Positions 27,136 through 37,132 of a DNA stretch of 64,000 bases are shown in pieces; position 1 is the first letter of the stretch; the number at the start of each line of letters is the position of its first letter. Source of the DNA: Ramlibacter sp. (GTDB lineage Bacteria > Pseudomonadota > Gammaproteobacteria > Burkholderiales > Burkholderiaceae_C); contig JAHBZN010000001.1 of assembly GCA_019635415.1 (NCBI GenBank), forward strand, positions 744,001-808,000. Direction: 5' to 3'. A program made the position numbers and the translations under genes. The notes beneath the pieces were generated by a model. The model was not told the origin of the DNA, did no database searches, and saw only the letters and a program-made list of their open reading frames with translations.

Positions 27136-27699
27136 ATGCTGCCCGGACTGGAGTCCGCCGAACTGCCGGCGGATGCTGTTGAAGTCGGGCGCATCATGGA
27201 TGCCTGGGGCGTCAAGGGCTGGTTCAAGGTCCTGCCCCACAGCGCCTCCCCCGAGGCGCTTTTTTCTTCCCGCCGCTGGTATCTGCAACCTTCCGAGCGC
27301 GGAGCGAAAACCTTTGCCGGGACGGCGCTGCTGCGCATCCGCGAAACGCGGGATCATTCCGACACCGTGGTCGCCAGTGCGCATGACATCGAGGACCGCA
27401 ACGCGGCCGAATCCCTCAAGGGCGCGCGCATCTTTGTGCCGCGCTCGAGTTTTCCGACGGCCAGTCCCGACGAGTACTACTGGGTCGACCTGATTGGCCT
27501 CGAGGTGGTCAACCGGGAGGGCGTGGCGCTGGGCACGGTGAAAGACCTGATGGCTACCGGCCCCCAGACGGTGCTGGTCCTTGAGCAGGAGTCCGGTGGC
27601 AAGACGGTGGAGCGCATGATCCCGTTTGTTTCCGCCTTTGTCGACGGCGTCGACCTTCAGGCCCGGCGCATCGGGGTCGACTGGCAGCCGGATTACTGA
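27136..27699 (+). CDS. rimM: Ribosome maturation factor RimM
   Basis: This 187-aa protein has the RimM N-domain (VEVGRIMDAWGVKGWFKV) and the PRC-barrel (YYWVDLIGLEVVNREGVALG, then VERMIPFVSAFVDGVD). It helps 16S rRNA processing and 30S head assembly and binds S19. Position between rpsP and trmD is the standard order. Confidence 0.96.
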   Translation: MLPGLESAELPADAVEVGRIMDAWGVKGWFKVLPHSASPEALFSSRRWYLQPSERGAKTFAGTALLRIRETRDHSDTVVASAHDIEDRNAAESLKGARIFVPRSSFPTASPDEYYWVDLIGLEVVNREGVALGTVKDLMATGPQTVLVLEQESGGKTVERMIPFVSAFVDGVDLQARRIGVDWQPDY

Positions 27700-27714
27700 G
27701 GCTCCCGACGCGCC

Positions 27715-28461
27715 ATGCGCTTCGACATCATCACCCTGTTTCCCGAACTGTTTGCCCCCTTTGTGGCCGTGGGCGTGACCCGCCGCGCCTACGAGTCCGG
27801 ACAGGTGAATCTGCAGCTGTGGAATCCCCGTGACCAGGCCGACGGCAACTACCGCCGGGTCGATGATCGTCCGTTTGGCGGCGGTCCGGGCATGGTCATG
27901 ATGGCCGAGCCACTGGCGCGCTGCCTGCAGGCCATCCGGGCCGATCGTGGCGATGCTGCGCCCGTGCTGCTGTTCTCGCCCGTGGGGCGCCGGCTGGACC
28001 ATTCGGCCGTGCAGCATTGGTCCGAAAGCGCCGGCGCGATCCTGATCTGCGGCCGCTACGAAGGCATCGACCAGCGCTTCATCGACGCTCATGTCGACGG
28101 GCAACTCAGCCTGGGCGATTTCGTGCTTTCGGGGGGGGAAATCGCGGCCATGGCGCTGCTTGATGCCGTCACCCGCTTGCAACCCGGGGTGCTCAACGAC
28201 GAAGGCAGCCACCAGCTGGACAGCTTCAACCCGGCGCTGGACGGCCTGCTGGATTGTCCTCACTACACGCGACCCGAGGATTGGCAGGGTGTCGCGGTTC
28301 CGCAAGCCCTGCTATCGGGCCATCATGCACAGATCGAGCGTTGGCGACGCGACCGGCGGCTGGAAATCACGGCCCGGGAGCGCCCTGAGCTGATTGCCGC
28401 CGCGAGAGACGCTGGCCGGCTTCTGCCGGCGGACGAGGACTTCTTGTCAAAGCTGGCATAA
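27715..28461 (+). CDS. trmD: tRNA (guanine-37-N1)-methyltransferase TrmD
   Basis: This 248-aa SPOUT methyltransferase starts [13 protein letters not shown] and shows [29 protein letters not shown] and [12 protein letters not shown], which form the trefoil-knot SAM site. It methylates G37 next to the anticodon to prevent frameshifting. Normal length. Follows rimM after 15 bp. Confidence 0.97.
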   Translation: MRFDIITLFPELFAPFVAVGVTRRAYESGQVNLQLWNPRDQADGNYRRVDDRPFGGGPGMVMMAEPLARCLQAIRADRGDAAPVLLFSPVGRRLDHSAVQHWSESAGAILICGRYEGIDQRFIDAHVDGQLSLGDFVLSGGEIAAMALLDAVTRLQPGVLNDEGSHQLDSFNPALDGLLDCPHYTRPEDWQGVAVPQALLSGHHAQIERWRRDRRLEITARERPELIAAARDAGRLLPADEDFLSKLA

Positions 28462-28473
28462 ATCCTTTATAAT
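28444..28473 (+). promoter_or_regulatory. Probable sigma-70 promoter for rplS
   Basis: TTGTCA (28444-28449) and TATAAT (28468-28473) are separated by 18 bp and overlap the end of trmD. It would give rplS its own promoter, with a leader of about 90 nt. Confidence 0.65.
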
Positions 28474-28571
28474 CAAAGGCTTTTCGATCCTCTGTCCGGC
28501 CGCCCGACCGCCTGCGCAAAGCGCAGGACCAGGGCCCTTAGCGTAGCGCGGGCAAGATCATTGAGGTAACC

Positions 28572-28946
28572 ATGAATCTGATCCAGACCCTCGAGCAGGA
28601 AGAAATCGCCAAGCTCGGAAAGACCATTCCCCCGTTCGCCCCCGGCGACACCGTGATCGTCAGCGTCAAGGTGGTTGAAGGCAACCGCAAGCGCCTGCAG
28701 GCCTACGAAGGCGTTGTGATTGCCAAGCGCAATCGCGGCCTGAACAGCGCCTTCACGGTGCGCAAGATTTCCAGCGGCGAGGGTGTTGAGCGGACGTTCC
28801 AGACCTACAGCCCGCTGATTGCCGGCATCGAAGTCAAGCGTCGTGGCGACGTGCGTCGCGCCAAGCTGTACTACCTGCGTGACCGTAGCGGCAAGTCGGC
28901 CCGCATCAAGGAAAAGCTGCCCAGCAAGGTGTCGGTGCCCAAGTAA
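28572..28946 (+). CDS. rplS: 50S ribosomal protein L19
   Basis: This 124-aa protein begins [15 protein letters not shown] and contains [17 protein letters not shown] and the [15 protein letters not shown] segment of L19, located at the subunit interface. Last gene of the operon; a clear terminator follows 18 bp downstream. Confidence 0.97.
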   Translation: MNLIQTLEQEEIAKLGKTIPPFAPGDTVIVSVKVVEGNRKRLQAYEGVVIAKRNRGLNSAFTVRKISSGEGVERTFQTYSPLIAGIEVKRRGDVRRAKLYYLRDRSGKSARIKEKLPSKVSVPK

Positions 28947-28964
28947 GCCCTGCGCCTTGTCATA

Positions 28965-28999
28965 AACCGCCGCCAGCCCTGTGCTCGTGGCGGTTTTTT
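28965..28999 (+). terminator. Rho-independent terminator of the rplS operon
   Basis: A 7-bp stem AACCGCC/GGCGGTT with a 17-nt loop is followed by a run of T residues. Confidence 0.8.
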
Positions 29000-29014
29000 C
29001 ATTGTGTTCTGCTC

Positions 29015-29722
29015 ATGCCCATTGACCCGGTTCCTGCCGATACCCCACTATCCAAGCTGCCGAATTTCGACCCTCGCACGGTGCCCGTGACCGGCATCGA
29101 TGGTCATCTTCCGGCCGTGGGGGCGCAGGCTTTGACACCCGCGGCGCTGCGGCAGCGGTTCATCGAGCCACCGCGCTGGGAGCCCGAGGTCTGGCTCGAA
29201 CGCAAGTTTGCCCAACGGGAGCCGTCGCGCGCCTCGGTCCTGGTGCCCATCGTCATGCGGGAACGGCCCACGGTGCTGCTCACCGAGCGCACCACCCACC
29301 TGTCCACGCATTCGGGGCAGGTGGCTTTCCCCGGCGGCAAGGCCGACCCGACCGACACCGACGCGGCCCACACCGCGCTGCGCGAGGCGGACGAAGAGGT
29401 TGGGCTGAAAGCGGACATGGTGGAAGTCATTGGAGTGTTGCCTACCTACACCACCGGCACCCAGTTCATCATCACGCCGGTGGTCGCGCTGGTGCAGCCG
29501 GAGCACCGGCTGCAAATCAACACGTTCGAGGTGGCCGACGCGTTCGAGGTGCCGCTGGACTTCCTCATGAACCCGGCCCACCATCACCGGCACGCGCTGG
29601 AGTGGGCCGGCGTGCGCCGGGAGTGGTTCTCGATGCCTTACATGGACGGCCCGGCCGAGCGCTTCATCTGGGGAGCCACGGCGGGCATGCTGCGCAACTT
29701 CTACCGCTTCCTGATCGCCTGA
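29015..29722 (+). CDS. CoA pyrophosphatase-like NUDIX hydrolase
   Basis: This 235-aa protein has the NudL/CoAse signature before the Nudix box (LTERTTHLSTHSGQVAFPGG) and a Nudix box ending ALREADEEVGL. The family splits CoA and related nucleotides into 4'-phosphopantetheine and adenosine diphosphate. Normal length with an N-terminal extension of about 70 residues. Independent of the rplS operon because of the terminator between them. Confidence 0.9.
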   Translation: MPIDPVPADTPLSKLPNFDPRTVPVTGIDGHLPAVGAQALTPAALRQRFIEPPRWEPEVWLERKFAQREPSRASVLVPIVMRERPTVLLTERTTHLSTHSGQVAFPGGKADPTDTDAAHTALREADEEVGLKADMVEVIGVLPTYTTGTQFIITPVVALVQPEHRLQINTFEVADAFEVPLDFLMNPAHHHRHALEWAGVRREWFSMPYMDGPAERFIWGATAGMLRNFYRFLIA

Positions 29723-29773
29723 TGGCGGCCGGGCGGGCCGGTTTTCGCCGGCATCGCCCGTATCATTGGCAGC

Positions 29774-30769
29774 ATGAGTTTTTTCGCCATTCTGTTCGCC
29801 TTGCTGCTGGAGCAGGTGCGTCCGCTGGCGCGCCATAACCCGATCCACGCCGCGTTGCGCGGCTGGGCGCGCTCCGTCAGCCGCAACTTCGATGCGGGCA
29901 AGTCACACCATGGCTGGGTGGCCTGGGTGCTTGCCGTCTTGGGGCCGGCGCTGGTGGTGGCGGGGGTGTACTGGCTTCTGACCTGGGCTGTGGGCTGGCC
30001 GTTGGCGGTGCTGTGGAACGTGGTCATTCTCTACGTGACACTGGGTTTCCGGCAGTTCAGCCATCACTTCACCGACATCCGGGACGCGCTCGAGGCGGGC
30101 GATGAAGCCCGTGCGCGCGAGCTGCTGGCACACTGGCAGCAAGTGGATGCGAGCGAGTTGCCCCGCAGCGAGATCGTGCGCCACGTGATCGAGTATTCGG
30201 TGCTGGCCGCGCACCGTCATGTGTACGGCGTGCTGGGCTGGTTTGCCGTCCTGGCAGCGCTGGGGTTCGGTCCGGCCGGAGCGGTGCTGTACCGCATGGG
30301 CGAGTTTGTCGCGCGCTACTGGAAGTACCGCAGCAAGGCACAGAGCCAGCCCGCGAGCGCCGCCCTGCAGGGAGCTGCGACTCGCGCCTGGGGCGTGATC
30401 GACTGGCTGCCCGCGCGCATCACGGCATTGGGGTTTGCCGTGGTGGGGAGCTTCGAGGAGGCGATCGACTGCTGGCGCCACCATGCCCAGCGGTTTCCTG
30501 AAGACAACGACGGGGTGATCCTTGCAGCCACCTCGGGGGCAGTGGGCGTGCGCCTGGGCGGCGAGGCGCTCAAGACCGTGTTCTCACCCAACAGCTCACA
30601 GGGTTTCCAGTCGCCCGGCGCGCCGGACCCCGCGGCGACCGCCGAGACCACACCAGGCCGTGAACCCGAGGTCGGGCACCTGCGCAGCATCGTGGGTCTG
30701 GTCTGGCGCTCGGTGGTGCTGTGGATGGTGCTGCTGGCCTTGCTGACCATGGCGCGTTTGCTGGGCTGA
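29774..30769 (+). CDS. CobD/CbiB-like membrane protein
   Basis: This 331-aa protein starts [16 protein letters not shown] and has several hydrophobic segments (around residues 45-85, 145-175 and at the C-terminus) with the [16 protein letters not shown] helix. It is the diverged CobD/CbiB-AmpE-like form common in betaproteobacteria, not a proven cobinamide synthase; no cobalamin genes are nearby. hisC starts 5 bp downstream. Confidence 0.82.
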   Translation: MSFFAILFALLLEQVRPLARHNPIHAALRGWARSVSRNFDAGKSHHGWVAWVLAVLGPALVVAGVYWLLTWAVGWPLAVLWNVVILYVTLGFRQFSHHFTDIRDALEAGDEARARELLAHWQQVDASELPRSEIVRHVIEYSVLAAHRHVYGVLGWFAVLAALGFGPAGAVLYRMGEFVARYWKYRSKAQSQPASAALQGAATRAWGVIDWLPARITALGFAVVGSFEEAIDCWRHHAQRFPEDNDGVILAATSGAVGVRLGGEALKTVFSPNSSQGFQSPGAPDPAATAETTPGREPEVGHLRSIVGLVWRSVVLWMVLLALLTMARLLG

Positions 30770-30774
30770 AAGCG

Positions 30775-31872
30775 ATGCCGGCCAGTCCCTTCTGGAGCCC
30801 GGGGGTCGCGGGGCTGACGCCCTATGTCCCCGGTGAGCAGCCACGCATCGCCAACCTGGTGAAGCTCAATACCAACGAGAACCCCTATCCACCGTCGCCC
30901 CATGTGGTGCAGGCCCTGCAGGCGGCCGCCGCTCAGGGGCTGCATCTTTATCCCGACCCCGAATCGGTTGCGTTGCGCCAGGTGATCGCTGGCCACCATG
31001 GGCTTTCCGCGGATCAGGTGTTCGTGGGCAATGGCTCGGATGAAATCCTTGCCCATGCATTCTTCGGGTTCTTCCAGCAGGGACGCCCGCTGCTGATGCC
31101 CGACCTGACTTACAGCTTCTACGAGGTGTACTGCAAGCTGTACGGGATTGCCTTTGAAACCGTGCCGCTGGCGGCGGACATGCAGGTCCGGGTGGAGGAC
31201 TATGCGCGATGGCCGGAGGCGGGGGGCGTGGTGATCGCCAATCCCAATGCGCCCACGGGCTGCGCTTTGCCATTGGAGGCGATCGAGCGTTTGCTGCTGT
31301 CCCAGCCCCGATGCGTGGTGCTGGTGGATGAGGCCTATGTGGACTTCGGGGCCGACAGTGCGATGGGCCTCATTGGCCGCCATCCCAATCTGCTGGTGGT
31401 GCAGACGCTGTCCAAGAGCCGCTCGCTCGCGGGTCTGCGCGTGGGATTCGCGGCAGGCCAGCGGCCGCTGGTCGAGGCGCTGGAGCGCGTGAAGAACAGC
31501 TTCAACTCCTACCCGCTGGACCGGCTCGCTCAGGCCGGGGCGCAGGCTGCCTATGGGGACGCGGACTATTTCGAACGGACCCGCCAGGCCGTGATCGACA
31601 GCCGTGAAGCCCTACATCAGTCGCTGGTGCGACTGGGCTTCGACGTGCTGCCTTCCCGGGCCAATTTTGTTTTTGCACGTCACCCTGGCCGTGATGCCGG
31701 GTGGTTGGCCGCGCAACTGCGTGCCCATGCGGTGCTGGTGCGCCATTTCCGCCTGCCGCGTGCCGAGCAGTTCCTGCGCATCAGCGTCGGCACCCCGAGC
31801 CAGTGCAACGCGCTGGTGCAGGCCTTGGGCCAGGTACTGGGGGCCGATCCCGAAGCGGGCGCGCGTCAGTAG
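30775..31872 (+). CDS. hisC: Histidinol-phosphate aminotransferase
   Basis: This 365-aa class I/II PLP aminotransferase has [37 protein letters not shown] and the PLP lysine in [14 protein letters not shown]. It converts imidazole acetol phosphate to histidinol phosphate in histidine synthesis. ATG 30775 is 5 bp after the CobD-like gene. It is outside a his operon in this window; a second hisC elsewhere is possible. Overlaps rsgA by 7 bp at the end. Confidence 0.92.
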   Translation: MPASPFWSPGVAGLTPYVPGEQPRIANLVKLNTNENPYPPSPHVVQALQAAAAQGLHLYPDPESVALRQVIAGHHGLSADQVFVGNGSDEILAHAFFGFFQQGRPLLMPDLTYSFYEVYCKLYGIAFETVPLAADMQVRVEDYARWPEAGGVVIANPNAPTGCALPLEAIERLLLSQPRCVVLVDEAYVDFGADSAMGLIGRHPNLLVVQTLSKSRSLAGLRVGFAAGQRPLVEALERVKNSFNSYPLDRLAQAGAQAAYGDADYFERTRQAVIDSREALHQSLVRLGFDVLPSRANFVFARHPGRDAGWLAAQLRAHAVLVRHFRLPRAEQFLRISVGTPSQCNALVQALGQVLGADPEAGARQ

Positions 31873-32789
31873 CGCGGCGGCTGCGAAAGTTCTGCAAACA
31901 GGGTGCTATATATTTTGTAGCGCCTTGAGCAGATGTCATCGGGGCCTGGGGCCGATTTGACGGCGGAAATCACGCCGCAGCCCGGTTCATGCAGATGGGT
32001 GCAGTTGTAAAACCTGCAATCCCCCACGTGGGCTTGAATATCGGGCATGCAGGCGGCCAGCTGCGCGGGCGCAATGTGGTTGAGTCCAAACTCCTGGAAC
32101 CCCGGCGAGTCAATCAGCGCCGTGGTGCGGGCCTTGTCCACCCAGTACCAGGTGGTGCTGGTGGTGGTGTGCTTGCCGGAATTCAGGGCCTGCGAGATCT
32201 CGTTGGTTTCGGCCAGCGCGCCGGGCACCAGCAGGTTGATCAACGTGCTTTTGCCGGCACCGGACGGACCAAGCACCAGCGTGGTCTTTCCCTGGAGGTG
32301 CCCGAGCAGCACCCCGCGGTCAACTTCGCCCGATTGCCTGAGCGACAGCGGGAGAACACCGTAGCCCATGTTCTGGTACGGCAGCAGCCGCCCCCAGGCT
32401 TGCTCGAACGGCTCGACCAGGTCACTCTTGTTGAGGGCGATGATGGGGGTGATGCGCTCGGCTTCCGCGGCAATCAGCGCGCGTGACAGCTGGCTTTCGG
32501 AGAACTCCGGTTCGGCCGCGATCAGGATCAGCACCTGGTCCAGATTGGCCGCGAAAGATTTGGTTCGGATCTCGTCCTGGCGGTAGAACAGGTTGCGCCG
32601 GGGGTCGACTTTCTCGATCGTGCCTTCATCCCGCGAAGCCTGCCAGCGAACACGGTCTCCCACGACGACCTGGCTTTTCTTGCCGCGTGGATGGCAGATC
32701 ACGCGCTCACCGGCCGGGGTTTCGATCAGGCAGTGGCGCCCAAAGCTGCCCACGACAAGGCCGGTGTGCAGGCCGGCTGGGTCAGCCAT
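31866..32789 (-). CDS. rsgA: Ribosome small subunit-dependent GTPase A
   Basis: This 307-aa protein has an N-terminal OB fold, then the circularly permuted GTPase order: NKSDL (G4), [10 protein letters not shown] (G1) and DSPG (G3), and a C-terminal zinc site with [14 protein letters not shown]. It releases RbfA late in 30S maturation. The C-terminal RYKIYS codons coincide with a GCTAC/ATAGC near-palindrome (31905-31921). Downstream of phhB on the minus strand with a 33-bp gap. Confidence 0.94.
   Translation of the reverse strand: MADPAGLHTGLVVGSFGRHCLIETPAGERVICHPRGKKSQVVVGDRVRWQASRDEGTIEKVDPRRNLFYRQDEIRTKSFAANLDQVLILIAAEPEFSESQLSRALIAAEAERITPIIALNKSDLVEPFEQAWGRLLPYQNMGYGVLPLSLRQSGEVDRGVLLGHLQGKTTLVLGPSGAGKSTLINLLVPGALAETNEISQALNSGKHTTTSTTWYWVDKARTTALIDSPGFQEFGLNHIAPAQLAACMPDIQAHVGDCRFYNCTHLHEPGCGVISAVKSAPGPDDICSRRYKIYSTLFAELSQPPRY
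31905..31921. repeat. Possible dispersed repeat, copy D (inside rsgA)
   Basis: GCTAT-N7-GTAGC with an A/T-rich spacer resembles copies A and B, but the codons encode a normally conserved RY..Y motif of RsgA, so chance is a real alternative. Confidence 0.3.
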
Positions 32790-32822
32790 GTGAGGATTGC
32801 CCTCCGGCCGGCACGGTGGGTC

Positions 32823-33158
32823 TCATGCCACTAGCGCGTCGGCCTGTGAGGCGCACTCGAAATCGGTGTCGGAAATGCCATTCACGTCATGCGTGTTGAA
32901 GCGCACCACGCAGCGGTTGTAGTGCACCGACAGATCCGGGTGATGGTCCTGCGCATTGGCAATGAAGGCCAGCGCATTCACGAACGAGATTGTCTCGTAG
33001 TAGTTCGCGAAGGTGTAGGTTTTCTCGATCGCCGCATGGGCTCCATCGCCGCTGAGTGTCCAGCCCGGCGTGGAGGCCAGCCGGGTGACCAGTTCGGTAG
33101 GGGTCAGGGCGCGGCGGGGGTGCTGCGACCAGTCCTTTTTTTTCAGCATGCTGCTCAT
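32823..33158 (-). CDS. phhB: Pterin-4a-carbinolamine dehydratase
   Basis: This 111-aa protein has the PCD/DCoH pattern: IEKTYTFANYYETISFVNALAFIANAQDHHPDLSVHYNRCVVRFNTHDVNGISD, with the HHPD and catalytic-type His residues. It dehydrates 4a-hydroxytetrahydrobiopterin during aromatic hydroxylation; no phenylalanine hydroxylase lies nearby. Its ATG overlaps the M48 gene stop by 4 nt. Confidence 0.93.
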   Translation of the reverse strand: MSSMLKKKDWSQHPRRALTPTELVTRLASTPGWTLSGDGAHAAIEKTYTFANYYETISFVNALAFIANAQDHHPDLSVHYNRCVVRFNTHDVNGISDTDFECASQADALVA

Positions 33159-34417
33159 GAAGCCATCCTTGCAAGCCGCTCCGTGGCGGGCGGGTGTGAG
33201 TAATAGAACCTGACGAACACCGGATCCGGGGTGAGGGTGGAGGCGTTGTCTTCGTACAGTTTGAGCAGGGCACTGCGCAGGTCCTCGCCGCGGGTCTGTG
33301 CCACGGCATAGGCGTCGGCCTCGAACTCATGCCGGCGGGACATCTGCGCGAACAGCGGCGAGATGAAAAAGCTGAACACCGGTACCGCGAGCAGGAACAG
33401 CAGCAGCGCCAACGCGTCATTGGCTCCTGCCATGTTCGGGCGCACACCCAGACCCCCATAGAACCAGGACTGGGCAGATAGCCAGCCCAGCAGCGCAAAC
33501 CCGGCCAGGCTCATTGCAAACAGGCTGACCATGCGTTGCAGGATGTGACGGTGCTTGAAATGCCCAAGCTCGTGGGCCAGTACGGCGTCCACTTCGCCGG
33601 GGGAGAGACGGGCCAGCAGCGTGTCATAGAAGACCACCCGCTTGGCCGCGCCGAATCCGGTGAAGTACGCGTTGGCGTGGGCACTGCGCTTGCTGCCGTC
33701 CATCACGAACAGGCCTTTGGCCGAGAAGCCGCAGCGCTGCATCAGCGCGGTCACCCGGGCTTTCAGGGTGTCGTCTTCCAGCGGTTTGAACTGGTTGAAC
33801 CACGGCGCGATGAAGGTGGGGTAGATCATCATCAGCAACAGATTGAACGCCATCCAGGCGCCCCAGGCCCAGAGCCACCACAGGCCGCCTGCGGCGCCCA
33901 TGAGCCAGAGAATCAGGGCCGCGATCGGCAGCCCGATCAGGATGCCGATGACCGTGGATTTGGCCAGGTCGGCCAGCCAGAGCCGCGGAGTCACTTTGTT
34001 GAAGCCGAAGCGTTCCTCGATCACGAACGTCTGGTACAGGGTGAACGGCAGATCGATGAGTCCGCCGACCAGCGCAAAAGCCGCCAGCAGTGCCAGCTGC
34101 TGGATCATGCCGCCGCCCAGCCAGGACAGCAGCGCGCGGTTCAGCAGGTCGAGCCCACCCAGGAGCGTCCAGCCGAGCAGCACGGCAGCACCGAAAGCCA
34201 GCTCGAGCAGGCCGAAACGGGCCTTGACGAGGGTGTAGTCAGCGGCCTTCTGGTGCGCCTGCAAGGTGACCGCCGCCGAGAAATCAGCCGGGACCTGGTC
34301 GCGGTGCCGCGCCACATGGCGGATCTGCCGCGAAGCCAGCCAGAATTTGACCAGCAACCCGGTGAGCAGGGCGATCGCGAAGGCCAGGGTCAGCAGAAGA
34401 GAGAAAGGCATAGCCAT
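33155..34417 (-). CDS. M48 family metallopeptidase (CAAX prenyl protease 1-like)
   Basis: This 420-aa membrane protease has about six or seven hydrophobic segments, the zinc motif [10 protein letters not shown] in the VLAHELGH helix, the downstream Glu in [12 protein letters not shown], and [13 protein letters not shown] near the end, all typical of Ste24/CAAX protease 1 relatives. It acts at the inner membrane. M at 34417 or 34411 may be the start. It leads a three-gene minus-strand operon with phhB and rsgA and is divergent from orn (31 bp). Confidence 0.92.
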   Translation of the reverse strand: MAMPFSLLLTLAFAIALLTGLLVKFWLASRQIRHVARHRDQVPADFSAAVTLQAHQKAADYTLVKARFGLLELAFGAAVLLGWTLLGGLDLLNRALLSWLGGGMIQQLALLAAFALVGGLIDLPFTLYQTFVIEERFGFNKVTPRLWLADLAKSTVIGILIGLPIAALILWLMGAAGGLWWLWAWGAWMAFNLLLMMIYPTFIAPWFNQFKPLEDDTLKARVTALMQRCGFSAKGLFVMDGSKRSAHANAYFTGFGAAKRVVFYDTLLARLSPGEVDAVLAHELGHFKHRHILQRMVSLFAMSLAGFALLGWLSAQSWFYGGLGVRPNMAGANDALALLLFLLAVPVFSFFISPLFAQMSRRHEFEADAYAVAQTRGEDLRSALLKLYEDNASTLTPDPVFVRFYYSHPPATERLARMAS

Positions 34418-34448
34418 CGAGTTTAGGCCATCGGCGACAATCGCAAGG

Positions 34449-35033
34449 ATGTCTGAAACCAATTCCTCTGCTGTTGCTTCCCTGGGCAAATCCGACCAGA
34501 ACCTGATCTGGCTGGACTGCGAAATGACCGGGCTGGACCCTGAAGCGGACCGGCTCATCGAGATTGCCGTGATCGTGACGGGGCCGAATCTCGAGCCCCG
34601 TATCGAAGGGCCGGTGCGCGTCATTCACCAGACGGATGAGCAACTGGACAAGATGGATGCCTGGAACAAGGGTACGCATGGCCACAGCGGCCTGATCGAC
34701 AAGGTCAAGGCTTCGACCGTCAGTGAGGCGCAGGCCGAGGAGGACATCCTCGCGTTTCTTGCGACCTATGTACCCAAGGGCGTAGCCCCCATGTGTGGCA
34801 ACACCATCAGCCAGGATCGGCGCTTTCTGGTGCGCTACATGCCTAAGCTGGAAGCGTTCTTCCACTACCGCAACCTGGACGTCAGCACGCTCAAGGAGTT
34901 GTCCAAACGCTGGCGGCCGGAGGTGTACAGCGCCTTCAAAAAGCAGCAAAAACACACGGCGCTGGCCGATGTGCACGAATCGATCGACGAACTCGCTCAC
35001 TACCGCGATCATTTTTTACGCCTGACGAATTAG
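34449..35033 (+). CDS. orn: Oligoribonuclease
   Basis: This 194-aa DEDDh exonuclease has [22 protein letters not shown] (D, E), [10 protein letters not shown], and the late [14 protein letters not shown] carrying the His and Asp. It degrades 2-5 nt RNA and pGpG to mononucleotides. ATG 34449 is the family start. Divergent from the M48 gene; normal length. Confidence 0.95.
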   Translation: MSETNSSAVASLGKSDQNLIWLDCEMTGLDPEADRLIEIAVIVTGPNLEPRIEGPVRVIHQTDEQLDKMDAWNKGTHGHSGLIDKVKASTVSEAQAEEDILAFLATYVPKGVAPMCGNTISQDRRFLVRYMPKLEAFFHYRNLDVSTLKELSKRWRPEVYSAFKKQQKHTALADVHESIDELAHYRDHFLRLTN

Positions 35034-35118
35034 GTGAAAACCCGAATCCGTGCCATAATCGCTGGCTTGGCTGCCTCCGGCGGCCCTCGTGCATCTCCCT
35101 TCACACACAGGCTCACGA

Positions 35119-35202
35119 ATGAGCCAACAGCGCCCCGCAGGAAAAGAGCCTCCTGGCTCGGGCACTGAGCGTCGTTTGATGGTTGATGTTTTGCAACCAT
35201 GA
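35119..35202 (+). CDS. Possible 27-residue upstream ORF
   Basis: An ATG at 35119 opens a 27-codon frame ending 43 bp before the RNA helicase start. There is no strong ribosome site. It lies in the 212-bp leader between orn and the helicase, which otherwise shows only a weak -10 (CATAAT, 35055-35060). It could be a leader peptide or chance. Confidence 0.2.
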   Translation: MSQQRPAGKEPPGSGTERRLMVDVLQP

Positions 35203-35245
35203 ACGACAGCCGTCTCCAGCGGAGGGGGCCGCGTGTGAGTGACCC

Positions 35246-37018
35246 ATGACTGACTCTTTTGAAGTGCAGGGCGACTTTTCGCCCGCCGAATCCTTTTCCG
35301 ACACCACCGAGACCGGTTTCGACGTGAACGACGCCGTGCAGGTGACGGCTGAACCCAGCGGTTTCGCCAAATTGCAGCTTGCCGCCGAACTGCTGCGCGC
35401 CGTGGAAGACCTGGGCTACGCCCAGCCCACGCTGGTGCAGGAAAAGGTCATTCCGCTGGCCTTGCCCAGTGATTCCGATGCGGGTTCATCCGCCAGCTAC
35501 ATCGATCTGATGGTCTCGAGCCAGACTGGCAGCGGCAAGACGGCGGCCTTCCTGCTGCCCGTGTTGCACACACTGCTGTCGCAGAAGGCGGCCGCCGCTG
35601 CCGCTGAGCGCGCCGAATTCGAGCGGGCCGTGGCCGAGGCCGCTGCCCGTGGCGAGCCGGCCCCCAAGCGTCCCAAGCGCAAGGACCCCACCAACGCGCG
35701 CAATTTCAAGGCGGCCGTGCCGGGCGCCCTGGTGGTGTGCCCCACGCGTGAGCTCGCACAGCAGGTGGCCCATGACGCCATCGAGTTGGTGCAGCACTGC
35801 CGGGGCCTGCGCATTGCCAACATCGTGGGCGGCATCCCCTACCAGCTGCAGATCGCGAAGCTGCAGAACGCCGATCTCGTGGTGGCCACGCCAGGTCGCC
35901 TGCTGGACCTTCAGCGCTCCATGCAGATCAAGCTCGACAAGGTGCAGTTCCTTGTGGTGGATGAGGCCGACCGCATGCTGGACCTCGGATTCTCCGATGA
36001 CCTGGCCGAAATCAACCAGCTGACCATCGAGCGCAAGCAGACCATGATGTTCAGCGCCACCTTTGCGCCCCGCATCCAGCAGCTCGCCGCGCGCGTGATG
36101 CGCCAGCCGCAGAAGGTTCAGATCGATACCCCGCAGGAAAAGCACGTCAACATCAAGCAGGTGCTGTTCTGGGCCGACAACGCACAGCACAAGCGCAAGA
36201 TGCTGGACCACTGGCTGCGCGACACCTCCATCAACCAGGCCATCGTCTTCGCCAGCACCCAGGTGGAATGCGATGGTCTTGCCAATGACCTCCAGCAGGA
36301 CGGCTTTTCCGCCGTGGCGCTGCATGGTGCGCTGAGCCAGGGTCTGCGCAATCGCCGCCTCATGGCGCTGCGCAGCGGTCAGGTCCAGGTGCTGGTGGCG
36401 ACCGACGTGGCGGCCCGCGGTATCGACGTGCCGACCATCACCCACGTCTTCAACTACGGCCTGCCGATGAAGGCCGAGGACTATACCCACCGCATTGGCC
36501 GCACGGGTCGTGCCGGGCGCGACGGGATCGCCGTGACCTTTGCCGAGTTCCGCGACCGGCGCAAGATCTTCGACATCGAGGGCTACAGCAAGCAACCCTT
36601 CAAGGCGGAAGTGATTCCCGGCCTGGAGCCGCAGCAGCGGTTCCCGCAGGGCGGGCGTCCGCAAGGCGATTTCAACGGTCGCGGCCGTCGTGGGGATTCC
36701 TCGCGTGACCGCCGGTCTGGCGGCGGCCGCAGTGGCGGCTTTGGCGGTGGCTTTGCCCCGCGCGACGACCGTGGCTTCCAGCCCCGGGATGACGGTGGCT
36801 ACGCCAACCGGACTGGCTTCAACAAGGGAGGCGGCCGTCATGATGGCTTCGCGCCGCGCGGGGACTTTGCGCCCCGTGGCGAAGGCTTCGGCCATCGCGG
36901 TGACTTTGCCGATCGCAAACCCGCTTTTGCGCGCCCGGGCTTCGCCAAGCCGGCGCGCCCGGCCAAGGCCTATGTGCCGCGCGACGGCGCGCGCCGACCG
37001 GCCAAGCCGGTGCGCTGA
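35246..37018 (+). CDS. DEAD-box RNA helicase
   Basis: This 590-aa protein has the DEAD-box motifs: Q region at PTLVQEKVIPLA, Walker A SSQTGSGKTAAF, PTRELAQQ, TPGRLLDLQ, VDEADRMLDLGF, SATF, and HRIGRTGRAGRDG in the second domain. The tail from about residue 470 is rich in Gly, Arg, Asp and Phe (GGR, RGD, RGDF units), a low-complexity RNA-binding extension. It has an unusual insertion of about 50 residues after motif I (AAAAAERAEFERAVAEA). RhlE-like cold-adaptation or ribosome-assembly role is likely. Confidence 0.93.
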   Translation: MTDSFEVQGDFSPAESFSDTTETGFDVNDAVQVTAEPSGFAKLQLAAELLRAVEDLGYAQPTLVQEKVIPLALPSDSDAGSSASYIDLMVSSQTGSGKTAAFLLPVLHTLLSQKAAAAAAERAEFERAVAEAAARGEPAPKRPKRKDPTNARNFKAAVPGALVVCPTRELAQQVAHDAIELVQHCRGLRIANIVGGIPYQLQIAKLQNADLVVATPGRLLDLQRSMQIKLDKVQFLVVDEADRMLDLGFSDDLAEINQLTIERKQTMMFSATFAPRIQQLAARVMRQPQKVQIDTPQEKHVNIKQVLFWADNAQHKRKMLDHWLRDTSINQAIVFASTQVECDGLANDLQQDGFSAVALHGALSQGLRNRRLMALRSGQVQVLVATDVAARGIDVPTITHVFNYGLPMKAEDYTHRIGRTGRAGRDGIAVTFAEFRDRRKIFDIEGYSKQPFKAEVIPGLEPQQRFPQGGRPQGDFNGRGRRGDSSRDRRSGGGRSGGFGGGFAPRDDRGFQPRDDGGYANRTGFNKGGGRHDGFAPRGDFAPRGEGFGHRGDFADRKPAFARPGFAKPARPAKAYVPRDGARRPAKPVR

Positions 37019-37040
37019 TCCACCGGTGTGAATCCTGCAG

Positions 37041-37074
37041 CCCGCGGTCCGTAAGGTCCGCGGGTTTTGTTTTT
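37041..37074 (+). terminator. Rho-independent terminator of the RNA helicase gene
   Basis: CCCGCGG/CCGCGGG stem, extended by a CC/GG pair after a T-T mismatch, around a GTAA loop and followed by TTTTGTTTTT. Confidence 0.85.
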
Positions 37075-37132
37075 CGGGGCGCCGGATGTTGCTGTTGTAA
37101 CCTCCGCCTTCTGGTTGTCCCAAGGGGCCGCG

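Noticed and set aside
29774..30769. Cobalamin synthesis from the CobD/CbiB-like gene
   Set aside because: No other cobalamin genes are near and the sequence is diverged; only the family resemblance is reported.
31905..31921. Copy D of the palindromic repeat as a true insertion
   Set aside because: The codons encode the normally conserved RY..Y of RsgA, so the likeness may be chance; kept only as a low-confidence feature.
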